This document shows positions 1 through 6,193 of a stretch of 6,358 nucleotides of DNA, in pieces. The notes under the pieces are model-generated. The model was not told the origin of the DNA. It did not search any database and was given only the letters and a program-made list of their open reading frames with translations. Every line of letters starts with the position of its first letter. The first letter of the stretch is position 1. Made by a program: the position numbers and the translations under genes. The DNA comes from Prevotellaceae bacterium (GTDB lineage Bacteria > Bacteroidota > Bacteroidia > Bacteroidales > UBA932), in the NCBI GenBank assembly GCA_031290755.1, contig JAITMY010000140.1, positions 1 to 6,358 of the forward strand, read 5' to 3'.

Positions 1-214
1 CGCACAGCCGGTAGCCCATTTCCTTTAGGAAGAGGCTCACGGCGTGCTCCATTGCCGCTGACGATACGTCGGCGCCGCCGCGCGCCACAGCGCTTTCGCA
101 GATGTCCTTCACGCCCAGCGAGCGCTCGGAGCAGACCCTTGCGACGTAGTCGTTGGGGTCGGCAGTTAGCGCGTTCTCGTAGAGGTGCGCCTTAATTGTG
201 TGTAGTGTTGCCAT
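1..214 (-). CDS. HU/IHF-like DNA-binding protein, N-terminal part (cut by window edge)
   Basis: The 71 visible codons begin MATLHTIKAHLYENALT and continue through NDYVARVCSERSLGVKDI, AVARGGADVSS and MEHAVSLFLKEMGYRLC. This matches, from memory, the N-terminal IHF-like domain of Bacteroides DNA-binding proteins that often carry a C-terminal DUF4469-type domain. The pattern of a conserved 'SERSL..KDIC.SAVARGGADVS' helix-turn region followed by an amphipathic helix is typical of that family. Family knowledge suggests a nucleoid-associated or DNA-bending role; the exact function is unknown. The start at 214 is the only sensible one: it follows a long leader with a good promoter at 347-377 and an A-rich stretch (AAACAAACAAGACT) in place of a Shine-Dalgarno, as is common in Bacteroidota. 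The C-terminal domain lies outside the window, so the full architecture cannot be confirmed. Confidence 0.82.
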   Translation of the reverse strand, partial: MATLHTIKAHLYENALTADPNDYVARVCSERSLGVKDICESAVARGGADVSSAAMEHAVSLFLKEMGYRLC

Positions 215-346
215 AGTCTTGTTTGTTTAGGGATTAAAGGAATAAAGGTTGATAATAGGAGAGGCGTGCGCCCCCCATGCGGGTTTCAGAGGGTTTGTGG
301 TGTGCTAGCATAGCGCTTTTGTTTTAGCTTGGTTCAACAACGGGGG

Positions 347-377
347 CAAAGGTAAGGATTATTTTATAGCGTGCAAG
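347..377 (-). promoter_or_regulatory. Bacteroidota-type promoter for the HU/IHF-like gene
   Basis: Read on the minus strand, TACCTTTG (354 to 347) is a perfect match to the Bacteroidota -7 consensus TAnnTTTG. TTG (376 to 374, within CTTGC) lies 19 nt upstream of it, which is the usual -33 spacing. Transcription would start near position 340 and give a leader of roughly 125 nt before the ATG at 214. Inference from consensus only. Confidence 0.72.
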
Positions 378-378
378 C

Positions 379-392
379 TTTTTTGCAAAAAA
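379..392. repeat. A/T palindrome TTTTTTGCAAAAAA
   Basis: A perfect 14-bp palindrome lies just upstream of the -33 element of the HU-like gene's promoter on the minus strand. It could act as an intrinsically bent, A-tract upstream element. It could also help end minus-strand transcription arriving from the ATPase gene, though the hairpin would be weak. The symmetry is seen in the sequence; any role is inference. Confidence 0.4.
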
Positions 393-422
393 AGCCTTTC
401 TTTTCTCTTCGGGAGCGCACGG

Positions 423-453
423 GGGCGCCTTACCAGCGCTGGCGGGGGCGCCC
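423..453. repeat. GC-rich dyad with nested palindrome
   Basis: GGGCGCC (423-429) is the reverse complement of GGCGCCC (447-453), and the perfect palindrome CCAGCGCTGG (433-442) sits between them. GGGGGCGCC also occurs as a direct repeat at 421-429 and 444-452, and GCGCCCCC at 482-489 can pair with 444-451. No T-tract follows on either strand, so it is not a standard terminator. It lies downstream of the ATPase gene on the minus strand and might stabilise or stop that transcript. Role unknown. Confidence 0.4.
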
Positions 454-518
454 TGCGGCCAAACTGTTAAATTGATGTAAAGCGCCCCCCGCGCCTGCCA
501 TGTTTGCTGAAAAGTACG

Positions 519-526
519 TAGCTTTG
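519..526 (+). promoter_or_regulatory. Probable -7 element of the tRNA-Leu promoter
   Basis: TAGCTTTG matches the Bacteroidota -7 consensus TAnnTTTG exactly and ends 12 nt before the mature tRNA 5' end at 539, so transcription would begin a few nucleotides upstream of the tRNA. No good -33 element is seen at the expected 19-20 nt spacing; a TTTG at 503-506 is too close (12 nt). The call therefore rests on the -7 box and its position. Confidence 0.55.
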
Positions 527-538
527 CACCTCAACCTT

Positions 539-620
539 GCGGATATGGCGTAATTGGTAGCCGCGCCAGCCTTAGGAGCTGGTGCCGAGAGGCGTGGGGG
601 TTCGAGTCCCTTTATCCGCA
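539..620 (+). tRNA. tRNA-Leu (anticodon UAG)
   Basis: The cloverleaf can be drawn in full. The acceptor stem GCGGATA (539-545) pairs perfectly with TATCCGC (613-619), with discriminator A at 620. The D-stem is GCG/CGC (548-550 with 562-564). The anticodon stem CCAGC/GCTGG (566-570 with 578-582) encloses the loop CTTAGGA, giving anticodon TAG, which reads CUN leucine codons. The long variable arm (about 583-595, with TGCC facing GGCG) is the type II arm expected of tRNA-Leu. The T-loop is TTCGAGT (601-607), on a stem with two G-T pairs. The 3' CCA is not encoded, so it must be added after transcription. The last 9 nt overlap the end of the convergent ATPase gene. Confidence 0.97.
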
Positions 621-3407
621 CAGCAGGGGAGCAGCATCAGGCGATGCGGCTCCCCTTTTTTTGTAGGTGCGCTCGCCCCAGCGCACCAGCTCGCCCGCCC
701 AGAGCGCCGCGGAGGTGGCGGCGGCGGCAATCAGCCAGTCGGCGGTGCGCAGGGGGACTACGCTGAACATTTCGCCCCCGAAGGTTACGATGAGGTACTG
801 CCCCAGCGCAACGGCGCACACCACCGCCCCGAAGCCCGACAGGCAGCTCCTCAGGCCGGCGAGGGCGCTGCGGCCAGCGCTGAAGGCCTTTGCGTTGAAC
901 ATGTTCCAAAGCTGTAGCAGGACAAAGATGGTGAAGAATAGCGACCGCTCGTAGGCCGTCAGCTCGCCGCCGCCGTCGTAGCGGAAGTTGAGGTAGCTGG
1001 CAAAGAAGTCCGCCGCCTTCAGCTGCGCGAGGCCGGTAACGTCGAAGTGGCGGAAGTACTGTAGGAGGCCCAGCAGCGCCAGCGCGAACAGCAGCCCCAC
1101 GGCCACGATGCTGGCGCCCATCTTGGGGGTTACCACGTGGTCGGTGGCCTTGCGGGGCTTGAGGCGCATTACCTTTTCGTTGGGCGGCAGCGAGGCCAGC
1201 GCCAGCGCGGCGAACGTGTCGATGATGAGGTTGACCCACAGCATCTGCGTAATGGTGAGGGGCGCGGGGAGCGTGCCCAGCGAGCCTACCAGCACGATGA
1301 AGCAGGCCACCACGTTGATGGTCATCTGGAAGAGGATGAAGCGCTGAATGTTTTGGTAGAGCGAGCGCCCCCACATCACGGCGCGGGTGATGCTCTTAAA
1401 GGAGTTGTCGAGGATGGTGATGGCGCTGGCCTCCTTGGCCACCGAGGTGCCGTCGCCCATAGACAGGCCTACCTGCGCGGCGTTGAGCGCGGGGGCGTCG
1501 TTGGTGCCGTCGCCGGTAACGGCCACCACCTGCCCCTTTTGCTGTAGGAGCTTCACGAGGCGCTCCTTGTCCATAGGCCGCGCCCGCGACATGATTTTGA
1601 GGTCGAGCACCGTGTCCAGCAGCGCGGCGTCGGGGGTTGCGGCGAACTCGGCCCCCGTGGTGTGCCAGCTGTCGGGGTAGCTGTCGCGCCACAGGCCTAC
1701 CTGTCGGCCTACTTCCTTGGCGGTGCCGGGGGTGTCGCCGGTAACTATCTTCACGTCGATGCCGGCGTGCAGGCAGCTCTCAATGGCGGCGGGCACGTCC
1801 TCGCGCACGGGGTCGGCAATGGCCGCGATGCCCAGAAAGGTAAGGTCGCCCTCTGCCGCTGGCCCGCCGTCGAAGCTGGGCTGGCCGGCGGCGGGCAGCG
1901 GCTTGTAGGCGAAGCCCAGCGTTCGCATGGCTTGGCGCTGGTAGGCGGCCAGCTGCTGCTCGATGCGCTCGCGGTGCGCTGCCACCGGCGCCGTGCCCTC
2001 GCCCAGCAGCACGCTTTGGCAGCGCGCCAGCACTACTTCGGGGGCGCCCTTCACGTAGAGCGCCCGCCCGCCTGCTGCCGGCGACTCGGCGATGGTGGCC
2101 ATGTACTTGCGCTCGGTGGAGAAGGTGAGCTGCGCGAGCACCTCGGCGCTGCTGCGCAGGTCGAGGTAGCTAAGCCCATTGTCGCGAAGCCACAGCAGCA
2201 GGGCGCCCTCGGTGGGGTTCCCCAGCACCTTCGCCTTGCCCGGCTCGGTGAGGTCGAGGTGGGCGGTGGAGTTCACCGCAATGCTTTCGGCAGCCAGCCT
2301 GCCCGCCGGGCTTGCGGCAAGGCCTGCGCCGTTGTAGCCGTAGAAGTCGGCTTGGTGCACCCGCATTTGGTTTTGGGTCAGCGTGCCCGTCTTGTCGGTG
2401 CAGATAACGGTGGCCGCGCCCATTGTTTCGCAGGCGTGCATTTTGCGCACGAGGTTGTTGGCGGCCAACATGCGCTTCATGCTGAGCGCCAAGCTGAGCG
2501 TAACGCTCATGGGCAGCCCCTCGGGCACGGCCACCACGATGAGCGTAACGGCAATCATCACCGAGTTGAGGATGTGGCTGCCCGCATCAACCCAGCTGAT
2601 GGGCGATGCGCTTGCGAAGTAGAACAACACCCGCGCCACCACGATAAGGCCGGCAACGCTGTAGCCCGCGCAGGAGATGAGCTTGCCCAGCCTGCGCAGC
2701 TGCTGGTTGAGCGGCGTTTCGATGTGGCTGTCGATTTGGGAGCCTTCGTACACCTTTCCGTACTCGGTGGCGTCGCCCACCGCGAGCACCTCCATGACGC
2801 CGTGCCCGTCCACCACCGTGGTGCCGCGCAGCACCTCGTCGGGGCGGTAGGTGGCCTCGTGGCCAAAGGCTTGCGGGTTGGTAGTCTTGCTGGCCACCGG
2901 CTCGCCGGTAAGCGTGGACTCGTTCACCTGTAGCGATATGGCCTCAAGCAGCCTGCCGTCGGCGGGTACCTCCTCGCCCACCTCAAGCAGCACCGTGTCG
3001 CCCACCACCACCTCGCGCTTGGGCACCTCGCGCACGGCGCCACCGCGGATGACCTTCACCGGCGTGTCGTCGTTCATCTGGTTGAGCAGCTCGAACTTTT
3101 TGTTGGCGCTCAGCTCAAAGGCAAAGCCCACGCAGGTGGCCAGCAGTATGGCCACCAGAATGCCCACCGGCTCGAGGAAAACGCTTGCCCCGTGGAGGTG
3201 CATGAAGAGCTGGTAGGCCGCCACGCCAAACGAGGCCAGGAGCGCCAGCAGCAGGATGCGGATGATGGGGTCTTGAAACTTCTCCAGCAGCTGGGCGAGC
3301 AGCGAGGTCTTTTTGGGAGGGGTCAGCACGTTTTCGCCGTGCCGCCTGCGGCTCTCAGCGACCTCGGCATCCGATAGCCCCACGTATGATTTTTTACTTT
3401 GCGTCAT
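612..3407 (-). CDS. P-type Ca2+-transporting ATPase, PMCA-like (type IIB)
   Basis: The protein has 931 residues and would use ATP to pump Ca2+ out across the inner membrane. All P-type core motifs are visible: actuator-domain LTGEP (166-170), PEGLP in M4 (295-299), the phosphorylated Asp338 in DKTGTLT, KGAPE in the nucleotide domain (453-457), DPVRED (532-537), TGD (556-558) and TGDGTNDAPAL (631-641). An N-terminal cation-ATPase domain covers about residues 9-60. Ten membrane segments are likely: about 47-68, 81-99, 247-266, 281-300, 690-713, 719-740, 763-784, 821-838, 856-876 and 887-905. Ca2+ ligands fit a single site: Glu296 (M4), Asn698 (M5), Asn726 and Asp730 (M6), with Ala701 where two-site SERCA pumps have Glu. 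No calmodulin-binding tail is seen. The start at 3407 precedes a normal N-terminus; no clear promoter or Shine-Dalgarno is seen. The last 16 codons lie in the tRNA terminator and tRNA 3' end. Na+ or Mn2+ transport cannot be excluded. Confidence 0.93.
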   Translation of the reverse strand: MTQSKKSYVGLSDAEVAESRRRHGENVLTPPKKTSLLAQLLEKFQDPIIRILLLALLASFGVAAYQLFMHLHGASVFLEPVGILVAILLATCVGFAFELSANKKFELLNQMNDDTPVKVIRGGAVREVPKREVVVGDTVLLEVGEEVPADGRLLEAISLQVNESTLTGEPVASKTTNPQAFGHEATYRPDEVLRGTTVVDGHGVMEVLAVGDATEYGKVYEGSQIDSHIETPLNQQLRRLGKLISCAGYSVAGLIVVARVLFYFASASPISWVDAGSHILNSVMIAVTLIVVAVPEGLPMSVTLSLALSMKRMLAANNLVRKMHACETMGAATVICTDKTGTLTQNQMRVHQADFYGYNGAGLAASPAGRLAAESIAVNSTAHLDLTEPGKAKVLGNPTEGALLLWLRDNGLSYLDLRSSAEVLAQLTFSTERKYMATIAESPAAGGRALYVKGAPEVVLARCQSVLLGEGTAPVAAHRERIEQQLAAYQRQAMRTLGFAYKPLPAAGQPSFDGGPAAEGDLTFLGIAAIADPVREDVPAAIESCLHAGIDVKIVTGDTPGTAKEVGRQVGLWRDSYPDSWHTTGAEFAATPDAALLDTVLDLKIMSRARPMDKERLVKLLQQKGQVVAVTGDGTNDAPALNAAQVGLSMGDGTSVAKEASAITILDNSFKSITRAVMWGRSLYQNIQRFILFQMTINVVACFIVLVGSLGTLPAPLTITQMLWVNLIIDTFAALALASLPPNEKVMRLKPRKATDHVVTPKMGASIVAVGLLFALALLGLLQYFRHFDVTGLAQLKAADFFASYLNFRYDGGGELTAYERSLFFTIFVLLQLWNMFNAKAFSAGRSALAGLRSCLSGFGAVVCAVALGQYLIVTFGGEMFSVVPLRTADWLIAAAATSAALWAGELVRWGERTYKKRGAASPDAAPLLCG
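626..662 (+). terminator. Intrinsic terminator of tRNA-Leu
   Basis: GGGGAGC (626-632) pairs with GCTCCCC (649-655). After one A-G mismatch, GCATC (634-638) pairs with GATGC (643-647) around the tetraloop AGGC. Seven T residues follow at 656-662. This is a textbook rho-independent terminator that starts 5 nt after the tRNA. It acts on the plus strand only, because the minus-strand side has no T-tract. It lies wholly within the last codons of the ATPase gene. Confidence 0.93.
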
Positions 3408-3443
3408 GGCGTTGTAGTGTGCTTATGTTGTGAGCTTAAAACA

Positions 3444-3472
3444 GTAAACCCCTCTGTAGGGGAGGGGTTTAC
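3444..3472 (-). terminator. Probable terminator of the rplU-rpmA operon
   Basis: GTAAACCCCTC (3444-3454) and GAGGGGTTTAC (3462-3472) form a perfect 11-bp stem with a 7-nt loop. It lies 22 nt after the rpmA stop codon. On the minus strand the hairpin is followed by TGTTTTAAG, a short T-rich tract, so it suits an intrinsic terminator for rpmA. Some readthrough into the ATPase gene, whose ATG is 36 nt further on, is possible because that gene has no obvious promoter of its own. Confidence 0.72.
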
Positions 3473-3494
3473 GAAAATGTTGCCGCGAAAGCCG

Positions 3495-3767
3495 CTATGC
3501 AGCTTCGGCAGCGACGACGGGCAGCACCGAAACGTAGGACTTCCCGTTTGATTTCTTCTTGAAGTGCACCACGCCGTCCACCAAGGCGAAGAGCGTGTGG
3601 TCGCGCCCTATGCCGACGTTTGCGCCGGGGTTGTGCGGCGTACCGCGCTGCCGCACGATAATGTTACCAGCCTTGGCCAGCTGGCCGCCGAAGAGCTTCA
3701 GGCCAAGACGTTTGCTTTCTGAGTCGCGCCCGTTCTTTGAGCTGCCGACACCTTTTTTGTGTGCCAT
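3495..3767 (-). CDS. rpmA: 50S ribosomal protein L27
   Basis: The protein has 90 residues, starting MAHKKGVGSSKNGRDSESK and containing GGQLAKAGNIIVRQRGT and GIGRDHTLFALVDG, which are the diagnostic L27 sequences. L27 is part of the large ribosomal subunit, and its flexible N-terminal tail reaches towards the peptidyl transferase centre. The N-terminus begins directly at the mature MAHKKG sequence, so there is no cleaved extension of the kind found in Firmicutes. It lies 15 nt downstream of rplU in the usual rplU-rpmA order and is presumably translated from the same mRNA. The C-terminus ends in an Ala-rich VVAAEAA tail. Length is normal for the family. Confidence 0.98.
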   Translation of the reverse strand: MAHKKGVGSSKNGRDSESKRLGLKLFGGQLAKAGNIIVRQRGTPHNPGANVGIGRDHTLFALVDGVVHFKKKSNGKSYVSVLPVVAAEAA

Positions 3768-3782
3768 ACCTATCTGTATTGT

Positions 3783-4094
3783 TTAAGCGTTAATACTCTC
3801 TATCTGAATGCGGGTGAAGCACTGCCGGTGGCCGTTCTGCTTCTGGTAGCCCTTGCGGCGCTTCTTCTTGAACACAATCACCTTGTCGCCCTTGAGGTGG
3901 TTCAGGATTTTTGCGCTTACCGTGGCACCTTGCACCAAAGGTGTGCCAACGTTTACCTTTCCGTCGTTGTCGGTGAGCAGGACTTTATCAAAGCTTACGG
4001 ATGCACCTTCGGCATCCTGAAGACGGTGTACAAAAAGCGTTTGATTTGCTACAACCTTAAATTGCTTACCTGCTATTTCTACAATTGCGTACAT
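3783..4094 (-). CDS. rplU: 50S ribosomal protein L21
   Basis: The protein has 103 residues, the usual L21 length. It begins MYAIVEIAGKQFKV and carries the conserved basic C-terminal block KKKRRKGYQKQNGHRQCFTRI. L21 is a 23S rRNA-binding protein of the large subunit. It is the first gene of an operon with rpmA. The promoter at 4146-4176 gives a leader of about 45 nt, which has no clear Shine-Dalgarno but is rich in T and A next to the start. The start at 4094 is fixed by the conserved N-terminus. The gene is divergent from fucI. Confidence 0.98.
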   Translation of the reverse strand: MYAIVEIAGKQFKVVANQTLFVHRLQDAEGASVSFDKVLLTDNDGKVNVGTPLVQGATVSAKILNHLKGDKVIVFKKKRRKGYQKQNGHRQCFTRIQIESINA

Positions 4095-4145
4095 GTACTT
4101 GAAAAAATGTGTTACACTAATAACCTACCCCAATTTTTAGGGTTA

Positions 4146-4176
4146 CAAAGATATGAACATTTTGCAAACTTGCAAA
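4146..4176 (-). promoter_or_regulatory. Promoter of rplU-rpmA
   Basis: On the minus strand TTTG (4176 to 4173) lies 19 nt upstream of TATCTTTG (4153 to 4146). Both elements match the Bacteroidota -33/-7 consensus perfectly, as expected for a strongly expressed ribosomal protein operon. Transcription would start near 4140. A second TTTG (4168 to 4165) is too close to the -7 box to serve. Confidence 0.82.
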
Positions 4177-4217
4177 GAAAAAACTCCTTTTCCTCAAAAT
4201 ATATTTCCCCGACAGCG

Positions 4218-4245
4218 ATTTTTAGCTTTCAGGGGGGCTAAAAAT
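4218..4245. repeat. 9-bp inverted repeat in the rplU/fucI divergent region
   Basis: ATTTTTAGC (4218-4226) and GCTAAAAAT (4237-4245) are perfect inverted copies separated by 10 nt that include a run of six G. The dyad lies upstream of the fucI promoter and upstream of the rplU promoter. It is not followed by a T-tract, so an operator or other protein-binding site is as likely as an RNA hairpin. No function can be assigned from sequence. Confidence 0.5.
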
Positions 4246-4280
4246 ACTTGGGTGATATTGTACAAGTAACAATAAGTATT
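4243..4280. promoter_or_regulatory. Cluster of overlapping inverted repeats, candidate fucI operator
   Basis: Four dyads overlap here: AATACTT (4243-4249) with AAGTATT (4274-4280); TACTTG (4245-4250) with CAAGTA (4263-4268); TATTGT (4256-4261) with ACAATA (4269-4274); and the perfect 8-bp palindrome TTGTACAA (4258-4265). The AAGTA/TACTT half-site therefore occurs three times. The cluster covers the -33 area of the probable fucI promoter, where a repressor could block RNA polymerase. In Bacteroides thetaiotaomicron a fucose-responsive repressor, FucR, controls the fuc operon; linking this site to such a protein is inference. Confidence 0.45.
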
Positions 4281-4290
4281 TATATATTTG
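4258..4290 (+). promoter_or_regulatory. Probable promoter of fucI
   Basis: TATATTTG (4283-4290) is an exact TAnnTTTG -7 element. The best -33 candidate is TTG (4258-4260), with a 22-nt spacer that is somewhat longer than the usual 19-20, so the promoter may be weak or need an activator. The transcript would start near 4297 and have a leader of about 90 nt. Confidence 0.6.
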
Positions 4291-4347
4291 TGCCCGAAAG
4301 CATAGATAGTAGAGCAAGAAGCCTTTAAAGCATTTTAATATTAACTA

Positions 4348-4382
4348 CCCTCGGCGAGAAGCCTTGAGGGGCTTATTTTTTT
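4348..4382 (+). promoter_or_regulatory. Terminator-shaped hairpin in the fucI leader (candidate attenuator)
   Basis: CCCTCGGC (4348-4355) can pair with GCC (4361-4363) plus GAGGG (4366-4370), giving 8 bp with a 2-nt bulge. AAGCC (4359-4363) can instead pair with GGCTT (4370-4374) around a 6-nt loop, which excludes the first fold. A run of seven T (4376-4382) follows and ends 3 nt before the fucI ATG. This looks like an intrinsic terminator or a pair of alternative structures inside the leader. The T-run may also simply be an unstructured ribosome entry region. AGAAGCCTT occurs twice in the leader, at about 4318-4326 and 4357-4365. Confidence 0.45.
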
Positions 4383-4385
4383 AGC

Positions 4386-6176
4386 ATGACAGCAAATAGA
4401 TTTCAGGGCCAGTGGCCGAAAATTGGCATCCGCCCCACCATTGACGGGCGCATGGGCGGCGTGCGCGAATCGCTCGAAGAGCAGACCATGAACATGGCCA
4501 AAAGCGTGGTGGACTTCCTTGCACGGAACGTGAAGTACCCCGACGGCACGCCGGTGCAGTGCGTGGTGGCCGACAGCACCATTGGGCGCGTGGCGGAGAG
4601 CGCCGCCGCTGCCGACAAGTTCAGGCGCGAAAATGTGGGCATTACCATCACCGTAACCCCCTGCTGGTGCTACGGCAGCGAGACAATGGACATGGACCCG
4701 CACACCGTGAAGGCCGTGTGGGGCTTCAACGGCACCGAGCGCCCGGGCGCGGTGTACTTGGCCGCGGTGCTGGCCGGCCACGCGCAAAAGGGCTTGCCGG
4801 CATTCGGCATCTACGGGCACGACGTGCAGGATGCCGGAACTACGGCGATGCCTGCCGACGTGCAGGAAAAGCTGCTGCTGTTCGCCAAGGCTGCCTTGGC
4901 CGTGGCCACCATGCGCGGCAAGTCGTACCTTAGCATTGGCGCGGTGTGCATGGGCATTGTCGGCTCCATTGTCAACCCCGACTTCTTTGAAAGCTACTTG
5001 GGTATGCGCTGCGAGGGCATTGACGAGGTGGAGATTATCCGCCGCATGAGCCAAGGCATTTACGACAAGGCGGAGTACGAAAAAGCCCTTGCGTGGGCAA
5101 AAAAGAGCTGCAAGCAGGGCAAGGACGCCATCAACCGTGCGGACTTGGTGCGGTCGCCGGAGGACAGCGAAAAAGATTGGGAGTTCATCGTGAAGATGAC
5201 GCTGATTGTGCGCGACCTGATGCAGGGCAACCTCAAGCTCAAGGAGATGGGCTTTGGCGAGGAGGCGCTGGGGCACAACGCCATTGCCGCAGGCTTTCAG
5301 GGGCAGCGGCAGTGGACAGACTTCTACCCCAACGGCGACTTCACCGAGGCGATACTCAACTCGTCGTTCGACTGGAACGGCACCCGTGCACCCTACGTTG
5401 TGGCCACCGAAAACGACGCGCTCAACGGCACGGCCATGCTGTTCGGCAACCTGCTCACCAACACCGCCTCTGTGTTTGCCGACGTGCGTACCTACTGGAG
5501 CCCTGAGGCGGTGGAGCGCGTTACCGGCAAAAAGCTTACGGGCGTTGCCGCGGGCGGCATGATTCACCTCATCAACTCCGGCGCCGCCGCGCTTGACGGC
5601 AGCGGCTACCAGAGCGACAAGGACGGCAAGCCGACCATGAAACCCTTCTGGGAGATTTCGGACAAGGAGGTGCAGGCCTGCCTCGATGCCACCACGTGGA
5701 TGCCCGCCAACCGCGAGTACTTCCGCGGCGGCGGCTACTCGTCGAAGTTCCTCTCGCGCGGCGGAATGCCCTGCACCATGATACGCCTCAACCTCGTGAA
5801 GGGCTTAGGCCCCGTGCTACAGCTCGCCGAGGGCTGGACGGCTGACGTTGACCCCGCCATCTTCCGCATCATTGTCGAGCGCACCGACACGGGCTGGCCT
5901 ACCACGTGGTTTGCCCCGCGCCTCGTGCAGGGCAACGACAGCTTCAAGGATGTCTATTCGGTGATGAACAGCTGGGGCGCCAACCACGGCGCCATCACCT
6001 GCGGGCACATTGGCGCTGAGCTGATTACGCTGTGCTCCATCCTGCGTATTCCTGTTTGTATGCACAACGTGGCGGACGAAAAAATTTACCGCCCTGCGGC
6101 ATGGAACGCTTTCGGCACGAGCAAGGAGGGCGCCGACTACAGGGCATGTCAGGCGTATGGGCCGCTGTACAAGTAA
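4386..6176 (+). CDS. fucI: L-fucose isomerase
   Basis: The 596-residue protein converts L-fucose to L-fuculose, the first cytoplasmic step of fucose breakdown; the family also acts on D-arabinose and needs Mn2+. It matches E. coli and Bacteroides FucI along its whole length (E. coli is 591 residues): PKIGIRPTIDGR (11-22), TVTPCWCYGSETMDMDP (89-105), WGFNGTERPGAVYLAA (112-127), GHNAIAAGFQGQRQWTD (296-312) and the C-terminal DYRACQAYGPLYK. The metal and catalytic residues known from the E. coli enzyme are present: Glu342 in VATEND, Asp366 in FADVRTYW and His534 in WGANHG. The start at 4386 is well set, because an in-frame TGA at 4365-4367 closes the frame upstream and the next Met is residue 23, inside the conserved region. 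No Shine-Dalgarno is present; a T-rich run precedes the ATG. It heads an operon with the permease gene 66 nt downstream. Confidence 0.98.
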   Translation: MTANRFQGQWPKIGIRPTIDGRMGGVRESLEEQTMNMAKSVVDFLARNVKYPDGTPVQCVVADSTIGRVAESAAAADKFRRENVGITITVTPCWCYGSETMDMDPHTVKAVWGFNGTERPGAVYLAAVLAGHAQKGLPAFGIYGHDVQDAGTTAMPADVQEKLLLFAKAALAVATMRGKSYLSIGAVCMGIVGSIVNPDFFESYLGMRCEGIDEVEIIRRMSQGIYDKAEYEKALAWAKKSCKQGKDAINRADLVRSPEDSEKDWEFIVKMTLIVRDLMQGNLKLKEMGFGEEALGHNAIAAGFQGQRQWTDFYPNGDFTEAILNSSFDWNGTRAPYVVATENDALNGTAMLFGNLLTNTASVFADVRTYWSPEAVERVTGKKLTGVAAGGMIHLINSGAAALDGSGYQSDKDGKPTMKPFWEISDKEVQACLDATTWMPANREYFRGGGYSSKFLSRGGMPCTMIRLNLVKGLGPVLQLAEGWTADVDPAIFRIIVERTDTGWPTTWFAPRLVQGNDSFKDVYSVMNSWGANHGAITCGHIGAELITLCSILRIPVCMHNVADEKIYRPAAWNAFGTSKEGADYRACQAYGPLYK

Positions 6177-6193
6177 GAGGTTAAAATACAAAT

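Larger units (their letters stand above)
215..538. other. Intergenic region between HU-like gene and tRNA-Leu
   Basis: This 324-nt stretch holds no credible gene. From left to right it contains the long leader of the HU-like gene (about 215-340), that gene's promoter (347-377), an A/T palindrome (379-392), a GC-rich dyad (423-453) and the -7 element of the tRNA promoter (519-526). The short reading frames that cross it run through the tRNA or have no start signal. Base composition varies sharply: A/T-rich at about 220-260 and 355-400, very GC-rich at about 410-500. Confidence 0.7.

Noticed and set aside
539..620. The tRNA-Leu as a possible integration site (attB)
   Set aside because: No integrase gene, no second copy of the tRNA 3' end and no mobile-element genes are visible in the window; the neighbours are ordinary chromosomal genes.
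430..621. A 63-codon minus-strand frame across tRNA-Leu
   Set aside because: It covers the whole tRNA and its promoter, has no start signal and no recognisable domain.
1662..2933. A 423-codon open frame on the plus strand, antisense to the Ca2+ ATPase
   Set aside because: Its translation is low-complexity, rich in Gly, His, Ala and Val, with no recognisable family. It lies entirely opposite a well-conserved P-type ATPase in GC-rich DNA, where long antisense frames are expected by chance.
3759..4241. A 160-codon plus-strand frame opposite rplU and its promoter
   Set aside because: It is antisense to a ribosomal protein gene and runs through that gene's promoter; the composition is not protein-like.
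4341..5567. A 408-codon open frame on the minus strand, antisense to fucI
   Set aside because: It shows the same His/Ala/Gly/Val-rich composition typical of an antisense shadow, resembles no family, and runs across the fucI leader. The fucI frame is unambiguous.
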